Assembly (NCBI GenBank): GCA_954871525.1
Contig: OX940870.1
Span: 11,191,501-11,255,500 of the forward strand
Length of the DNA stretch: 64,000 nucleotides
Source: Parietaria judaica
Lineage: Eukaryota; Streptophyta; Magnoliopsida; Rosales; Urticaceae
Reading direction: 5' to 3'
The notes beneath the pieces were generated by a model. It was given only the letters and a program-made list of their open reading frames with translations. It did no database searches and was not told the origin of the DNA. How positions within the stretch are numbered: the first letter of the stretch is position 1; each line of letters opens with the position of its first letter. Of the stretch, positions 27,276 through 40,543 are shown one piece after another. The position numbers and the translations under genes are program-made.

Positions 27276-29726
27276 TGTTGGACATATGTGTCCTTAAACA
27301 AGATATTTATCCATTTGTAAAAGATTATGAAAAGTCGTTGAATAAAGATGATACTTATTATGTTAATCTTATTATAGTTTCTGGTAGAGTAAAATAGAAT
27401 GTTTGATTCCTTAGTTCATAAAGGATGCAATTATGCAATTATTATCACCACAGAGTCGATGTGAGGAAGAATTAATAATCATAATAAATGAACTTAAAAT
27501 GTCCGTGACCTGATTAACTGGGTGGGAGCCCGTTGATCGTGTAAGGTCATTAATGTGACTAAGTGACAATCCTATTCTGGATTATGTGTGTGTCACACTC
27601 ACTAGAAGTGCATTAAGTATGAAGCGTCTTCATACTGGACTGGACCTGACTTAAACTCAAGAAGTTATCATATAAGACCGTCACTGATAACTTGAAGTTG
27701 AGTCACAAAATGATGATCAAATGGATATTAGTTGTATGTCCTGAGTGATCCTGAGTCCGAGCTACTGGCTTGATTGTTCTTTGATTTAACCGTCAAAGAA
27801 CACAAGATATTACCGCTGTTCTGAACATTATTATTTTGGGAACATTATAGTCAGTAGTAAGGATAGCTTGATCATAGACATGGGCATCACACAGCTCTCT
27901 TCAGAGTCATGATGATTCCCTTGGTTGTCACTGGTGATAAGTGAGAGGTACCCGTGCGCAACTTATTATCAAAACCATAAGTGAGTTGCTCATAATATTA
28001 CTGACTGAGTCAAGGAGGAAAATGCAATGAGGGGAATTACAGTAAAAACCACCAGCTCGTGTGTGAGTCATCAAATGAAAGGACAATAACCCGAATTTGA
28101 TTGTATCAATGAACACCCTACTGTTATTAGGGAATAATATATACCGTATCACTAAAGAGTTCAGCCTCGGGTCTATAGTGGAATCACTTCGAGGTTTGAC
28201 GAACAACTAGCAGTTCGTTGAAGCTTAAGTGATACGGGTCCATGGTGCCCAGGATAGCTCCGTAATGGATGATACGTACGTGATTAAAATACATTCTGGA
28301 TAATGTTTAATCATTTGGCTCGACTTATAAAACTGGCAGGTCTGTGTCAAACGTCAGATAGTTTTATCGTCAGCATGGCAAAAGTACCATATTTTGGTAC
28401 ACGGAATTAACTGATAAAAATAAAGTTAGAATTTAGATTTTCTAACAGCATCATGTTGTTTTAAATTAAATTCTAAGCAACTTTGATTTTTGAACCAAGT
28501 CATTCAGACTTACGGTTTGTGATTTATGGATATTCGAAGTTTATGACTCGGTTCGATAAACTATGAAATTAAATCACATGTGACGAATTTAAATGATGGT
28601 GTGGCACCATGAAATTTAATGTGTGATATTGGGATCAGGTTTTATTAGTATAATTTAATTATTTGGATTTAATTATTAATATCTAATTAATAATTAATTA
28701 ATAATTAAAACATTTATATTAATAAATAAAAATATATATTTATATATTCATATATGTGTAAATTCGAATTAGGATTTGGTAAATACAAACCCTAGCTAAT
28801 TCGAATGGTGAGAATTGGATATTCCATATTTGCGGCATAAGTACCTAATGTTTTGGTATTTTGACAAAACCCTAAAATCAATTTAATCCATTGGATCGGT
28901 TATGTTTTGATATTAACCGTTGGATCGAGATAATTGATTTGAACCCTAAATGTAATTCGAAATTGAAGCTTGGTGACCAAGTTTAGGTATTTCGAATTTG
29001 CTTAATTAATTGTGTCTGTTGGATCGATTTTGAGATTTAATCTTTACCGTCGGATTAGAAATTAATTAATATTATATATATACAATATATAATTGGAATA
29101 ACAATGAGGATAAGAATTCGAACTGAAACCCTAGGGCATTTGATTTTATCCCTAATTGATTTGATCCATTGGATTAGTTTAAGATTTATTTTTAACCATT
29201 GGATATAGATAATCATAAACAAATTCGAATTTTAATATGTATATGTATATATATAATTCGAATTTAATTAATATGATGATAAGATTAAATATTTTGATCT
29301 TATCATGTATTATTATTTAATTAAATCTCTGATTAATTATATCCATTGGATTTAGATGAGATTGAATCTGGACCATTTGATTGAAATAATTAATTAAATT
29401 TAATTAATGAAATTCGAATAATGGGAGGAAAATCTCCAAATCGGTTACAGCTTGAGCCAATAAATAGGAGTCTCATTCTACATATTTTTCATACCTTCCC
29501 CAGAGCAAAAACTCGAGCTCTCCCTCTCTCTCTAGGGTCTGCGAGTTTTTTTGCTTCTGATCTCTATTCTGGTTCAGCTTAGGAGATATTTTTCTCCGGT
29601 AGCTTTAAAAGAACTGTTGACGTGGTTTCGCACGCCAACGTTCGAGTGTATTGTGAATGGGATTTCGATTCGAATGTGCTAAGGTTTTTGTGGATCCTGA
29701 CCTCGGGAAGTGGAATATTTTGGCCA
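27276..29726 (+). repeat. Solo or partial LTR inserted in the CACTA element
   Basis: Starts TGTTGGACATATGTGTCC and matches, in opposite orientation, the LTRs of the copia element at 48754-59000 for about 2.3 kb (for example the acgtacgtgattaaaatac region near 28272). The match ends near 29610 after gctttaaaagaac, beyond which the two sequences differ completely. I place the end at ..ttggcca (29726) because the CACTA subterminal motifs resume soon after, but the flanks ttatg and ttcgg match only 3 of 5, so the right boundary is uncertain. Confidence 0.75.
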
Positions 29727-30410
29727 TTCGGGTAGAAAATAGCCGCGGCAAACATAAATGTGCCGCGACTTGTTTTAATCTTGTATGTGTCATTGGATGA
29801 ATTCGCCACGGCGTGCTATAATTCACCGCGGCCAGGTTTCATTTCGACGTCACATAACAGTGTCGTCGGAATGAAACCTGGCCGCGACGCACAAAAACTC
29901 GCCGCGGCTTACATCTGCCTAACCGCCGCAGTGAAGATAAATTCGCCGCGGCTGATTGTGTTCTGACGACACTTATTATATTTTATTGGAAAAATTTTGC
30001 CGCGGCTTATTTTGTTCTGCCGCGTCGAATTATCAATCTGACGACATTTATTTCATTGGGCAAATTTCGCCGCAGCCTATATATTTTTGCCACGGAAAAA
30101 TATCGATCCGACGACACTTATTAAGTGTTATCGGATACATATTCCGACGAAGGAAGTTTTTCCATCGTCGGATATCCAACGACGGTGGATCCGACGACGC
30201 ATAATAAGTGTAGTCAGAAGAATCCGACTACACTTAAAAAGTGTAGTCTTATCCCTTATTTCTAGTAGTGCTACTAGCTAGTTTCAGATCTACATGACAC
30301 TTGGTAGATAATCAACTGGTTAAAAATAAATTTTCTTAACTATATTTTTTTACGAATATTATTATTACCATCACTTTACTAGTAGAAACTTTTCTATGTA
30401 ATAATAATTA

Positions 30411-31274
30411 CGGTAAAATGCGGCTAAAGTACTTAATGTTTATATTTTTTGTGATTACGTATCCAATATTTTTTTGGTAGCTAAAGTACCTAAAGTTTAT
30501 TCTGTTAAGAAAATTGGTTTCCTCCGTCAAACTCTTTTAGTGGTGTTTTAGATATTGGACAAATTGCGGCTAAAGTACCCAATGTTTCAAAAAAATTTGA
30601 ATTATGTACCTAAACTTTTTTTTAAAGTTGCTACTGTTCTAAAATTTGGTTTCTTCCATCAACTCACATGCATTTGACCGCCACATGACATTTTTTGTTT
30701 TCAAAGCATTAAAAAAATATAATCTAATCATAATTAAAATTAAATTTATAAAATAATTTAATGAGGTTATAAAACTTGTATTATGTTATGAAGCATTAAA
30801 TATATTTAGTTATTCGGTATTATTAGTGAGGTTATAATTTAGTTATTCGGTATTGTTAATAATATTGAATAACTAAATAAATTTAATGCTTCATAACATA
30901 ATACAAGTTTTATAACCTCGTTAAATTGTTTTATAAATTTAATTTTAATTTTAATTATGATTAGATTATATTTGTTTAATGATTAAAAAATAAAAAAAAT
31001 TATGTGGCGGTCAAAGGCATGTGAGTTGATGGGAGAAACCAACTTTTATAACAGAAACAACTTTAAAAAAGTTTAGGTACATAATTCAATTTTTTTTGAA
31101 ACATTGGGTACTTTAGCCGCAATTTGTCCAATATCTAAAACACCACTAACAGAGTTTGACGGAGGAAATCAAATTCCTTAACAGAATAAACTTTAGGTAC
31201 TTTAGCCACCAAAAAAAATTGAGTACATAATCACAAAAAATATAAACATTAAGTACTTTAGTCCCATTTTACTC
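30411..31274. mobile_element. Mutator-like foldback MITE
   Basis: 864 bp made of two inverted arms of roughly 400 bp (30411 to about 30830, and about 30870 to 31274) around a short centre. The arms pair through long blocks such as gcggctaaagtacccaatg and its complement. The perfect 9-bp duplication taataatta flanks it (30402-30410 and 31275-31283), the hallmark of Mutator-family insertion. No coding capacity. Confidence 0.88.
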
Positions 31275-31283
31275 TAATAATTA

Positions 31284-33573
31284 TAATATGTTCACACTTA
31301 AAACCAATGACACATCAACTAAACCTAGTAATTTATCAATTACGTACTGATTTAATTAGCTAACCAAGTTTAATGCTTAAGTATAATCTGTATAGATACA
31401 AAAAAAGGCTATTTATGTTGACCGATCCATTATGACTAATATGAATAATTTCTGTATTATTTTGCTAATTTGTATTACGATTACGAATGATATAAAACAT
31501 AATAAATCTTCATGTCTAGTGTCAACAATAAGAAGTTATAAACAGCTAAATTAAGTACAAAACACCTAGTTAGAATAGTTCTGTTATTATTTGATATTAA
31601 TATTCATCTAATTTAGTTTGAGGTTCCGGTGAAACAACAAAAGATTATAATTAAATGATAAGATGGGAACCCCGTATGTTAATTGATTCGAGTCAATTCC
31701 CGAGCTTTATCAAAAGTTTGTTTAGATTAGATAAGATGGAAGCTGCTTATATGTTAATTAGACTTTGTTAGGTGTTAATTTAAGTTTCTTTACAAAGTTT
31801 GATTTGTGGTGTATTGAATTTGTCTTAACGTACAAGATGTTTTATGTGATATTTTGGAATGTTTATGTATAATCACGGTTTTCTTTTTCCGTAAATGGGT
31901 GAGACACTACAATAAACTGGAAACAAAAGCGTGGAACTAAGGGTTTCAGATCTTTCTTTTGAAAAAAAAAACACAAACAAAAGCTTTCAATTCTTTCTAA
32001 ATGATAAATTATTATTATTATTATTATTATTATTATTTTAAACAATATTCGTTGAATTTCGGTACATATATCCGCAATCTTCCGGCATACTTGGAAAATC
32101 AATTTACCGGTGACATATAGGCATTTTAAATCTTGATTCCAGCTAACTGTTGGATTAATCATCGACAAAGAGCACCTCTACTAAGCTCGAAATAATATTT
32201 GTAATAATTATTTGATATTTAATGGTCAATATATAATAGTAATAATACTATATATTATCACCTAGTCACTCTTAAATCTTACCATCAATCAATGTTTTTG
32301 CTGTGTCCGAAAAATAGTCAAACTAATTATTTCTTGGATTTCCTCTATTGTCGTTTACGCGAGACGAGATAGACAACGGAATTAGAAAAAGGTTAAGTCA
32401 GGTAATGCTTTAGGGCACATGATTATAGCATTATATGCATGAATCATAAACAGACACAAAACCAATATAATATATATATATATAAGACATGACTACACTG
32501 TGCATGAGATATATTATCGTCCATAATTGTAGTTGGGTAAGCCAACACTAAACATGCATGGTCTCTCTCACACCAACCAATTAATTCTACACCAGTCATA
32601 TTTTCAACGCCTTTCTTGTCGCTTTACTACGTTGTTGTTTCCTTCAATGTTTGACTACCAAGTTTCAAGCTTTCTCTCTCTATACATATATATAAAGATT
32701 GTACTCTACAAATACTATTTTGCATGAAAGTTTTATTGCATATTTTGGCTATTTGTAGTTTAGTCATGTATATCAGGATACATACCAACTTTCTAATGTT
32801 TTTTTAAAGTTTTATACTTGTTAAAAATTGATAAAATGTGACTCCAACTGAATTCGATATCGTAATTGTAATGTTAAAAGTAAATATTTTTGGAATTACC
32901 CCATTGAGTTATTCAAATATTACTTGTTCTTTTTAAGTTTTGACGTGTTTTAAACGTAGACTACGTAGTCTTGGTAAGTGTTTAAAATTAATAAACTCGG
33001 AATGGTGTGACTTTTCGCGTAAATAACGATAAAAGAAAACACCAAATAAAAAAAGAAAAGTAACTGCAAAAAAGATACTGACTTGAAGAGTTTTGGATCT
33101 AGGCTAGACTCGGCAAATTCTAAATAGAGTAAGTGCCTAAGTGGAGGAATTTTCTTACTGCTACTTTTCGTATAAAAAATTAAATCAGAGTCGATACAAA
33201 TCTTATTTATTTACTGAAATTTAGTATAGTTTTATATGTCCACGATGTAGCTTCAAGGACATGCGAGATTTTCTTTAATGATTTGGTATTTATCTATGAA
33301 TATTTTATATTCGAGAAGAGACATAGTATTATGAGAACTGTTGCTAATAATTGATATGGTTTGATGTTGGAATACAGCAGTTTATTATTAGTTTAGCATA
33401 ACAAGTGGGCGTGCAATATTAATATAATAACATAAAATACATATTACACTCGTTCGTATATGATTTAGTTAGTCAAGATTTTAATAATCATATTGTCTGA
33501 GAGTACACGTACATATTATTCCAAATCAGTAATAAATACACCAAGTATATATATATATATATACGTGTCAATA
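31284..33573. other. Intergenic AT-rich DNA
   Basis: No gene recognised. A segment at about 31690-31770 resembles 11540-11590 (gtttgtttagatta..aagatg..gcttatatg) and may be the same LINE tail. An (ATT)n microsatellite lies at about 32008-32036. Confidence 0.5.
32008..32036 (+). repeat. (ATT)n microsatellite
   Basis: About nine att units, almost uninterrupted. Confidence 0.9.
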
Positions 33574-33578
33574 CACCC

Positions 33579-35187
33579 TGTTATGGGTAATTCTCGGAAT
33601 TGATTTACAAAATAAATTAATTAAACGGAAATTATTAAAATGATTTCCGTTAATTAATTATATAATTTGATTAATCTTTTAATTAAGATTATTAATCAAA
33701 TTAGTCAATTTCAAACCCAAATTTCCCTCCGGAGGCCCGTTTTCGAAAAACAAAGTGTCCCGGTGTTCGCAAAAATATGAAGAACCCTGAAAACGACATA
33801 AAATTTACGAAAAACGGACCCGGGACGCACCCGGGAGCAAAAAAGGCCGAGGAAACCCTCGTGGGACCCACAGGGGCGGCCGCCGTCAGGTCCACGCCAC
33901 GTGGCGGCCCCCTGCACCGCCTCTCCCCCGCGGGCCCCACCTGGGGTCACCTCAGCCCCCCCAATTGGGGGCTGCCACCATCAGATCGCGCCAAATGGCG
34001 CGATCCCCCTGCCTCGCGTGTCCCCTCACGGGACACGCCCCACTTGCGCTCGGGAAAGCCCGCGCAGGGCCACGCGGACGGCCCTGATGGGCCTGTCCCC
34101 CACGCGGGGATCCGCGCCCTCGCAAGTGGCGAGACGCCTGCCTCGGGCAGGCCACGTGGAGGGTGGGGATTGCCCCTGCCCTTCGATCCACGCCATGCGG
34201 GCCCCCCTCGGGGGCTTGGTAGCCGTCTGATCCCGCACGGACGGCCGGGATCGGACCATCTTTTCCCAGGGACTAAAATACAATTAAATTATTGTCAGCC
34301 CCCCCCCCCCCCCCGAAACAATATTTTGCTGCGTTTAGGCCCCTGGGCCCTGCTATAAATAGAAGCTGAATTCAGTTGAAACGGTAACTCATTCGAACTC
34401 ACTCGACTTGAGTTCTCTCTCTCTCTCTCTACCCCCGATATACTCGCCTCCCCTCAAAATATTATACTAATGTTGAGCGTCGGAGGTGAATCAGGAGGCA
34501 ACCCCCCCTGTTTCCCTTGACCTCGGGTGTTACATTTTTTCAGGCTCAGAAAGTGAGATAATTCATAAAAGCGGAAGCCCTGGAGGAATTTTCACAAGGC
34601 CACGACCCGCCTAATAGGCTCCGTTTCACGTTGTGTCCAGCCTATCTCCAGTCCATTACGCGATTGTTGGGATAGTCTGGGGACAAGTGACAGGGCCCAC
34701 CATTTAGGTCGCAGGGTCAGGCCTGAGGAAATTCCTCTAAAATCCGGACGACCGAGGGATCACCGTGGGAGAGGCCTCTGGATTCATTTATTGGACGAAT
34801 GCGCTCCCCCACTCACTGGTACCCCCAATCCGTGCAAATTCCGAACCTGTACAAAACCCGGCCTGGTCATCTGCAGGCTCTGCGGTAACAGGTAGTGAGC
34901 CACCCTGATCGCCCGGACCCTGAGTGGCCATGAGACCTTCGATCCAAGAAATGCCAGAGACGCCAACTCAGAGTCCCCGAATCGGTCAACCAAAACCTCA
35001 CCTCGAAGTCAACGCTGACCACCCCAAAATCAACTTAATCAGGGGGAACGATCATTGACAGTAAAAGCCTTCCAAGGCCCATACAAGCATTAATAGAAGG
35101 CTGCCACGTCACCAACGACCATTGGGCCAGGCCCAAAATCCACAATTTAGGCTTCGACAGTGTTTGATCCAAAAAACGACATCATCA
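33579..35187 (+). repeat. Solo LTR with perfect 5-bp target duplication
   Basis: 1609 bp beginning TGTTATGGGT and ending atcatca, flanked by caccc on both sides (33574-33578 and 35188-35192). A TATA box (TATAAATAGAAGCT, from 34354) lies downstream of a very GC-rich block (33725-34280). No primer-binding site, polypurine tract or coding sequence accompanies it, so the internal region was probably lost by LTR-LTR recombination. Related to 10215-11358. The long open frames in the GC-rich block (for example 33777-34358) are composition artefacts. Confidence 0.85.
34300..34315 (+). repeat. Poly-C tract
   Basis: A run of about 16 C residues inside the solo LTR just before the TATA box, prone to length variation. 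Confidence 0.85.
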
Positions 35188-35410
35188 CACCCAATATCTA
35201 ATATACATATAATCCACAGAATCAAAGGATAAATCATGCATAATAGAGGTCCCACTAATTGGGAGCAACTTGCACTATAGAAATTAAAACCCCTTTTCTT
35301 TGCAATCCCTTTTCTGGTGCTATATAAAACCCAACCTGGCATTATATACTCTCAAATCTCAATATAATTATATTGATTGTAATTATTACCTGAAAACTCC
35401 ATTAACTGTA

Positions 35411-35815
35411 GAAGAGTACTCCTGGACTTATCACTTTGTATGAATTTATCTATCAATTTTTATATTGTATCAATCGATTCCTTGAACTTATTATTTTGTA
35501 TCATAATATATATACTCTCTGAACTTTATTGAGTACTCCCCGTCCAAAACTTATTTTTATATGTTTGTCCCCTAATTTTGTTTTTGTATTTTAATTTTCT
35601 CTCTCAATTTTCTAATATGTACCAAAGCTACAATATTTGTATTCTGATACATAATCACGTAGTTAATTAAGGGCAAAACTGATATAGAGTGATTAGTGAT
35701 CAAGGGGCTAGGGCGAGTTGATATAAGAAACGTTCATAGGGGTAAACCGATACAAAATAAAGTTTGAGGGACAAACTAATACACTGTTAAAAGGTTAGGC
35801 GGCAGCGATAATCGA
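35411..35815. repeat. Possible foldback repeat
   Basis: Left sequences (ctcctggacttatcactttg, repeated in variants) are loosely complementary to the right part (caaaataaagtttgaggg, cgatacaaaat). This resembles plant foldback MITEs, but I could not fix the ends or a target duplication. Confidence 0.35.
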
Positions 35816-37880
35816 TATGGCTTGTGGCCGTGAAAGGAGATTGCCCGACGGACCCGCGATGTGGGAGACTTGTTGTCATACATTTACTCATCTTGGCCGT
35901 GTATAGATCGGCTTAAATCTGATCAATAATTACTGGTACCATATAATAGAAGTATATTTATTAATCTAAGGCACGTCATGCACGTATAGAAATTAAATCG
36001 AAATGAGAGTAGGAGCATAGCATCATGATTCATGATGGCATATGGAATTAGACCTATTGAAAGCGGATTCCTTATTTGTAGCTAATAATTAAGAAACTCT
36101 GCTTTGAAGATTTTAGATTCTATGCAATCGAATAAAATCAATATTAAAAATTGAAAAAGAATTGGAGAGAGAGTGTTGTATCTTGTTCCCTAATCATTCC
36201 ATCAACCTGTCTATCTTTTGAGCACTAAATTGCCAATCTTTTGCTAATCAATGTTATATCTCACATAAAAATTTATTATTAAATCTCCCATTCCAATGAG
36301 CACTTGCATGTATTTACAGAAAGCTGCACAAAGAAAAGAAGTGAAACACAAAAATATCCTTTTGATGTCGAACAAATTATTATTTTTTTAGATTAGATTC
36401 GTTTTCACGTCTTTTATATATGTATAATACACAATTATTCCTAGGGATAGAAACCCCTAGTTACGGCTTTATCTTTCCAATTAACATATATATATATATA
36501 TATATATAATATATATAGTAGACTTTCGAAAAGCAAAAAAAAAGTTTTCATAATACGAGAAACGATGAAAAGTTATTTTTTAACTTCTTTTTTTTTTTCC
36601 TAAACAATAATTAACAGCTCATCTCCAAGTGCCATTTGCCAAGATTTGAGATATACGGGGTTCCTTTTTTAGTGTTATATATATATATATATATCTTAAT
36701 CTTATGTTCCTTAAATCATATATATTTATATATAAGGTTCATATTAGGTTTAGATCGGATTCGCTTGCACGCGATTATTAACCTTAAAACGACAATAATG
36801 CAAGTGAAAAATGGGACATGTATAAATTATTGACGAATATACACAAATTTTGAGGAAGATTCGCATGCATTATTTGAGGGACGTGAAGGAAATGTCGTTC
36901 AAAAAAATAATTTAAATTTAACACAAATATAGACTTGCTGATCACGTGCCATCTTTTTCATCCACTTGATTGTGTCATAGTCTTATTGAACGTGACTCAT
37001 GTTAATTTATTTTATACAAACTATTACCTCAACAATTGAATATTGAGATATGATTAAATCTTGCTATGTTCATATGGGTTTGTATAATTCAATCAATGTA
37101 TATATATATATACACACACACTCCTTATAAGTTCGGAGAAAATTGGAAGGGTAGATCTACTTTCTATGAGAAACTAAATTGCAAATATGACAGATTTTAA
37201 ACAAGTGACGTGGTGTTCTCAAGTGCCGGAGCAACAGTGGGGATATTGGTCCGGAGTACTGAGGGGGTATTCAAGTGGACATGTGTTGGTTCCAAATACG
37301 GATCTTTGCCGAGACTTACACGCACAAAGTCGGACCTCAATGGCAGACGACAATAAAAAGACACACAAAGCCACTCACAAACTCTCTATGGTGTTTATAA
37401 ATATATATAATATATGTGACTAAGTGCAGCAAAATATGAAGGAAGAATGACAAGGGAGGAAAGATATTCTCTTAATGAGAAAGCTGTCGAATACAAGTAA
37501 GTGTGGGAGTTGAGTTTCATACATGCACTGCGTTTCTATTTATAGAAAATCATCTAACCTAAGTAGCTAAGCATGCTTGTGCTTCAAGCTCAAGTAAACA
37601 ACACATAAAATTACTTTCTTGCCCTTAGAATCTTGGCAGCCAAGTAGCAAGTTATTCAACATAATAAAAACTAATACTAATTCAAACTTGCTGCCCAATC
37701 TTTGATAAGTCGAGATTTATTTGCTAGAACATGGAGGAACAAAGTCATTGCTCAATCGGTGTGTTTCTATCCATTTTACTTTCTAAATTTCGTAATTTGC
37801 AGATAGGGGGATAATAAGATAATTATGGAGGGTCTTGCCAATGATAACGATTGTCTAAATTAGTCTTTGATCCTTTTTTT
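35816..37880. other. Intergenic AT-rich DNA
   Basis: No gene recognised. Contains (TA)n runs at about 36485-36515 and 37098-37116. Confidence 0.5.
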
Positions 37881-37975
37881 GAACAGATTATCACTTCTGT
37901 TAGAGAATTGGAGAGTTGTAGTTTTGTTTGGATTTCTAAACAAGCTAATATGATAGTTCACACTCTTTGTCAGTA
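37881..37975 (+). pseudogene. RNase H-like (RVT_3) fragment
   Basis: Reads IITSVRELESCSFVWISK and ANMIVHTLCQ, matching the last helices of the RVT_3 RNase H domain of plant LINEs. Isolated and followed by a stop; a LINE tail remnant. Confidence 0.55.
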
Positions 37976-39916
37976 GACTAATCGTTTGTCAGGTGGAGGA
38001 TTTTTGTACTTTAAGGGAATTTTCACCCCTTGTGCGGTTAGTTTTGTTACCATACGCTATTATGGAATGAAGAACTTTCTTAATTAGTTAAAAAAAATAA
38101 AAAATTTAAACAAGTGAACTCGAAGAGTAACTCAATTGCATATATATATATATGACAGAAAAATTTTGCCCTGCACAAATTAGCAGTATTATATATAATT
38201 TTAAAGAGAGTACTTATATATCGTTGGTATATATAATGTGTGCTTCAATGCTTTGTCTACACCAGTATAAAAAGGATTGAGAATGACTAGAACAAAGTGC
38301 AGGCCCCCACGATGCTTAATTAGACTGCTACGCACATGTCACGTGATACGTTTACCATGCAAAAATGATATGTTAATTAATTACAAATTAGTTATGCGCT
38401 ATATAAATACGTGATCAATCACAATTTGGCGCTTTTTCGTTGAGTGCGACTCAATTGATCGTTTGTCGCTCGATCGATCAGTATCACAATTGAAGGGTTA
38501 TTATATCTTTCATTTTATGCCATTCATTTTTTTATTTTTTGGCTCCATTATAGGGATGATGATGACCAGTGACGGAAATATATTTGTGAGGGTAACAGGT
38601 CTAAGTCATTCACTAGCTTGTTCTTGTAACATAGTGATATATTGTGATTTCATGTACATGTTTCTAATGCCCGACTGCTTTATTGAATTGACAATTTTAC
38701 CTACAAACGCATTAGCGTGTTTTGTCTTCATTCACACGTTTTTTGAAAAACTTCACAAAAGGTGATTACTTATCTTAAGGTTGTTCCATATTCAACACGG
38801 TGGAAATGCATATTAATGTACATAAGTAAATTCTCTTTAACCTATTCGTGTTACGTACACCGATCGATGCTTTAATTAGTTTTAGTGCTCATAATTCAGA
38901 TTACGATATTCAAATTTTATTTTGTCATTTATTAACAATGATATTACTTGAGAGAGATCCATAGATTTTGATAATTCTTTAATTTTTTCCTGTCTCGGTG
39001 TATTTTTTTTTTTTTTTTGTTTCCTTAGAAGAATTTCAAGCCTCTATCTTCTTTCCAGCGAAAAAACCTACGCAAATATATCAATTATAATTCACAACTT
39101 TAGTAAGATGCATATCGATTTATCGGTAACAAACTAAATTTCTTTCTATTTCATCATAGTTATCAAATTATAACCAAAGAAAATTTATTTAAAGAGATTA
39201 ATAAAATTAGTGGACAAAACGACTGAAATATTAATTAAATGTTTCCATCAAAGGAGTCTATTTCTCCGTCACTATAATCACTAATTTTTTTAAATAATTT
39301 TTTATGATGATATTTAGTATTTTTGTAGAAATAAAAGACGTCAATGGAATCTCTAATATTACTGCATATATTAATTTTCTTTTCATGGGAAATTAGTCAA
39401 AGTGTGTGGCTCTTAATAAAGGATAATGAAATCTAAAATCTGAAATCTGTTATAAAGAAAAATGGGTTCATAAGAACCACTTGAAAGTTGAAAGGAATTA
39501 ATTTCAAAAGAATTTAAGGCCAATAATACATTAGGGTAGGAAATATATATCCTTGCCGACTTTGAGAAGACCACCCTTCTCTTTCAAAAAAATTGATGTT
39601 TTATCAGACAGTGATAAATATGTTCGTTCGTTGGAATGGAAACTAATTAATACATATATATACTAGGAGAGAACTAAACATTTTACCTACGTAGATTCAA
39701 AATAATATTAATCTTTTTAATGCAACTTAAGTACAAATTTAACAGCCATCATGCAGTTTAAGACGTCGGATATTCGAGCACCAGATATATTAATCATATA
39801 GATTAATATCAAGCAGTTTATTCAACCTAAGGCTCGAAATTAATTGTGAATGTTCAATTTGTTGTTGAGAGTTGTAAGAAACATGCATGTATTCAATTTT
39901 ATTGTCAAATATTTTG
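37976..39916. other. Intergenic AT-rich DNA, nothing recognised
   Basis: No supportable gene. The 100-codon open frame at 38463-38765 has no recognisable motif and sits in low-complexity DNA. Confidence 0.5.
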
Positions 39917-39921
39917 GTAAT

Positions 39922-40538
39922 TGTTGGGTTTTTCGATGATTTTATCTCAATCCCGAGGTGAAAACACGGGATATATTATCGAATAATTATCTTGACTAAA
40001 ATCGAAATCAAAGTTTAAGGTTCCGACATTGCCAAACTTCTGGTACTTTTGCCAATTTTCTCCAGTATGCGTGCACGATTTCTGTGACAGATTCGGATCG
40101 TAGCTCCACTAGTGTCGAGCCTCTCTAGATTGTCCACCCTCGTTGCGGGAAATTCAATGTGTGACCGGATATCGCGGATTCAGACGGCTAGGTCCTTCAC
40201 GACGATTAGACGGTGAATCGGAGAAAGCACGGGGGAGGAAAATTGCGCCTAGGGTTCCTACTTCCTAGAGAGAAGGCTGCGAATTTTCTATACTCTGGGA
40301 GGTATGGATGTCGAATTATGAGGCTAACTGTGGTATAAATTGCCCACAAGGTTACTGACTTTAGGGCCCGGTAAGTGGACCTAAGCCCATTAGGTCATTT
40401 TAGTTAATTTTAACAATTAATTAATATCTCATAATTAACACACGGGCCCGAGTGGGCCCGTTAACATTTATTATGGTCGGCTCAGACTCGATAAGCCCGT
40501 CGGGCCAAATCTCAATTCGGGCATTCCTATAGACAACA
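39922..40538. repeat. Small solo LTR (or TRIM)
   Basis: 617 bp beginning TGTTGGGTTT and ending agacaaca, flanked by the perfect 5-bp duplication gtaat (39917-39921 and 40539-40543). The inverted tips TGTTG/CAACA are canonical for LTRs. No partner LTR or coding part is nearby. Orientation is undetermined. Confidence 0.78.
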
Positions 40539-40543
40539 GTAAT

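Larger units (their letters stand above)
24484..30270 (+). mobile_element. Non-autonomous CACTA (En/Spm) transposon carrying a gene remnant
   Basis: The left end is CACTACTACAAATATG; the inverted right end is CACTACTAGAAATAAGG, the classic CACTA tips. A 3-bp duplication cta flanks it (24481-24483 and 30271-30273). Both ends carry dense subterminal motifs (gccgcggc, tccgacgacac, cgtcgtca) at 24500-24830 and 29740-30260. A third such block lies at 26925-27240. No TNPD or TNPA transposase is seen. Between the first two blocks lies a decayed gene for a 'putative plant transposon protein', and the third block is separated from the right end by an LTR insertion. Without the LTR the element would be about 3.3 kb. 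Confidence 0.9.

Noticed and set aside
33777..34358. 193-codon open frame in a GC-rich block, with long frames on both strands
   Set aside because: It lies wholly within a solo LTR, all frames are open because of base composition, and there is no protein motif.
37187..37423. 78-codon open frame on the + strand
   Set aside because: No recognisable motif, no splice partners, and a low-complexity tail; not enough to call a gene.
38463..38765. 100-codon hydrophobic open frame
   Set aside because: Hydrophobicity follows from T-rich DNA; no start context or homology I can recognise.
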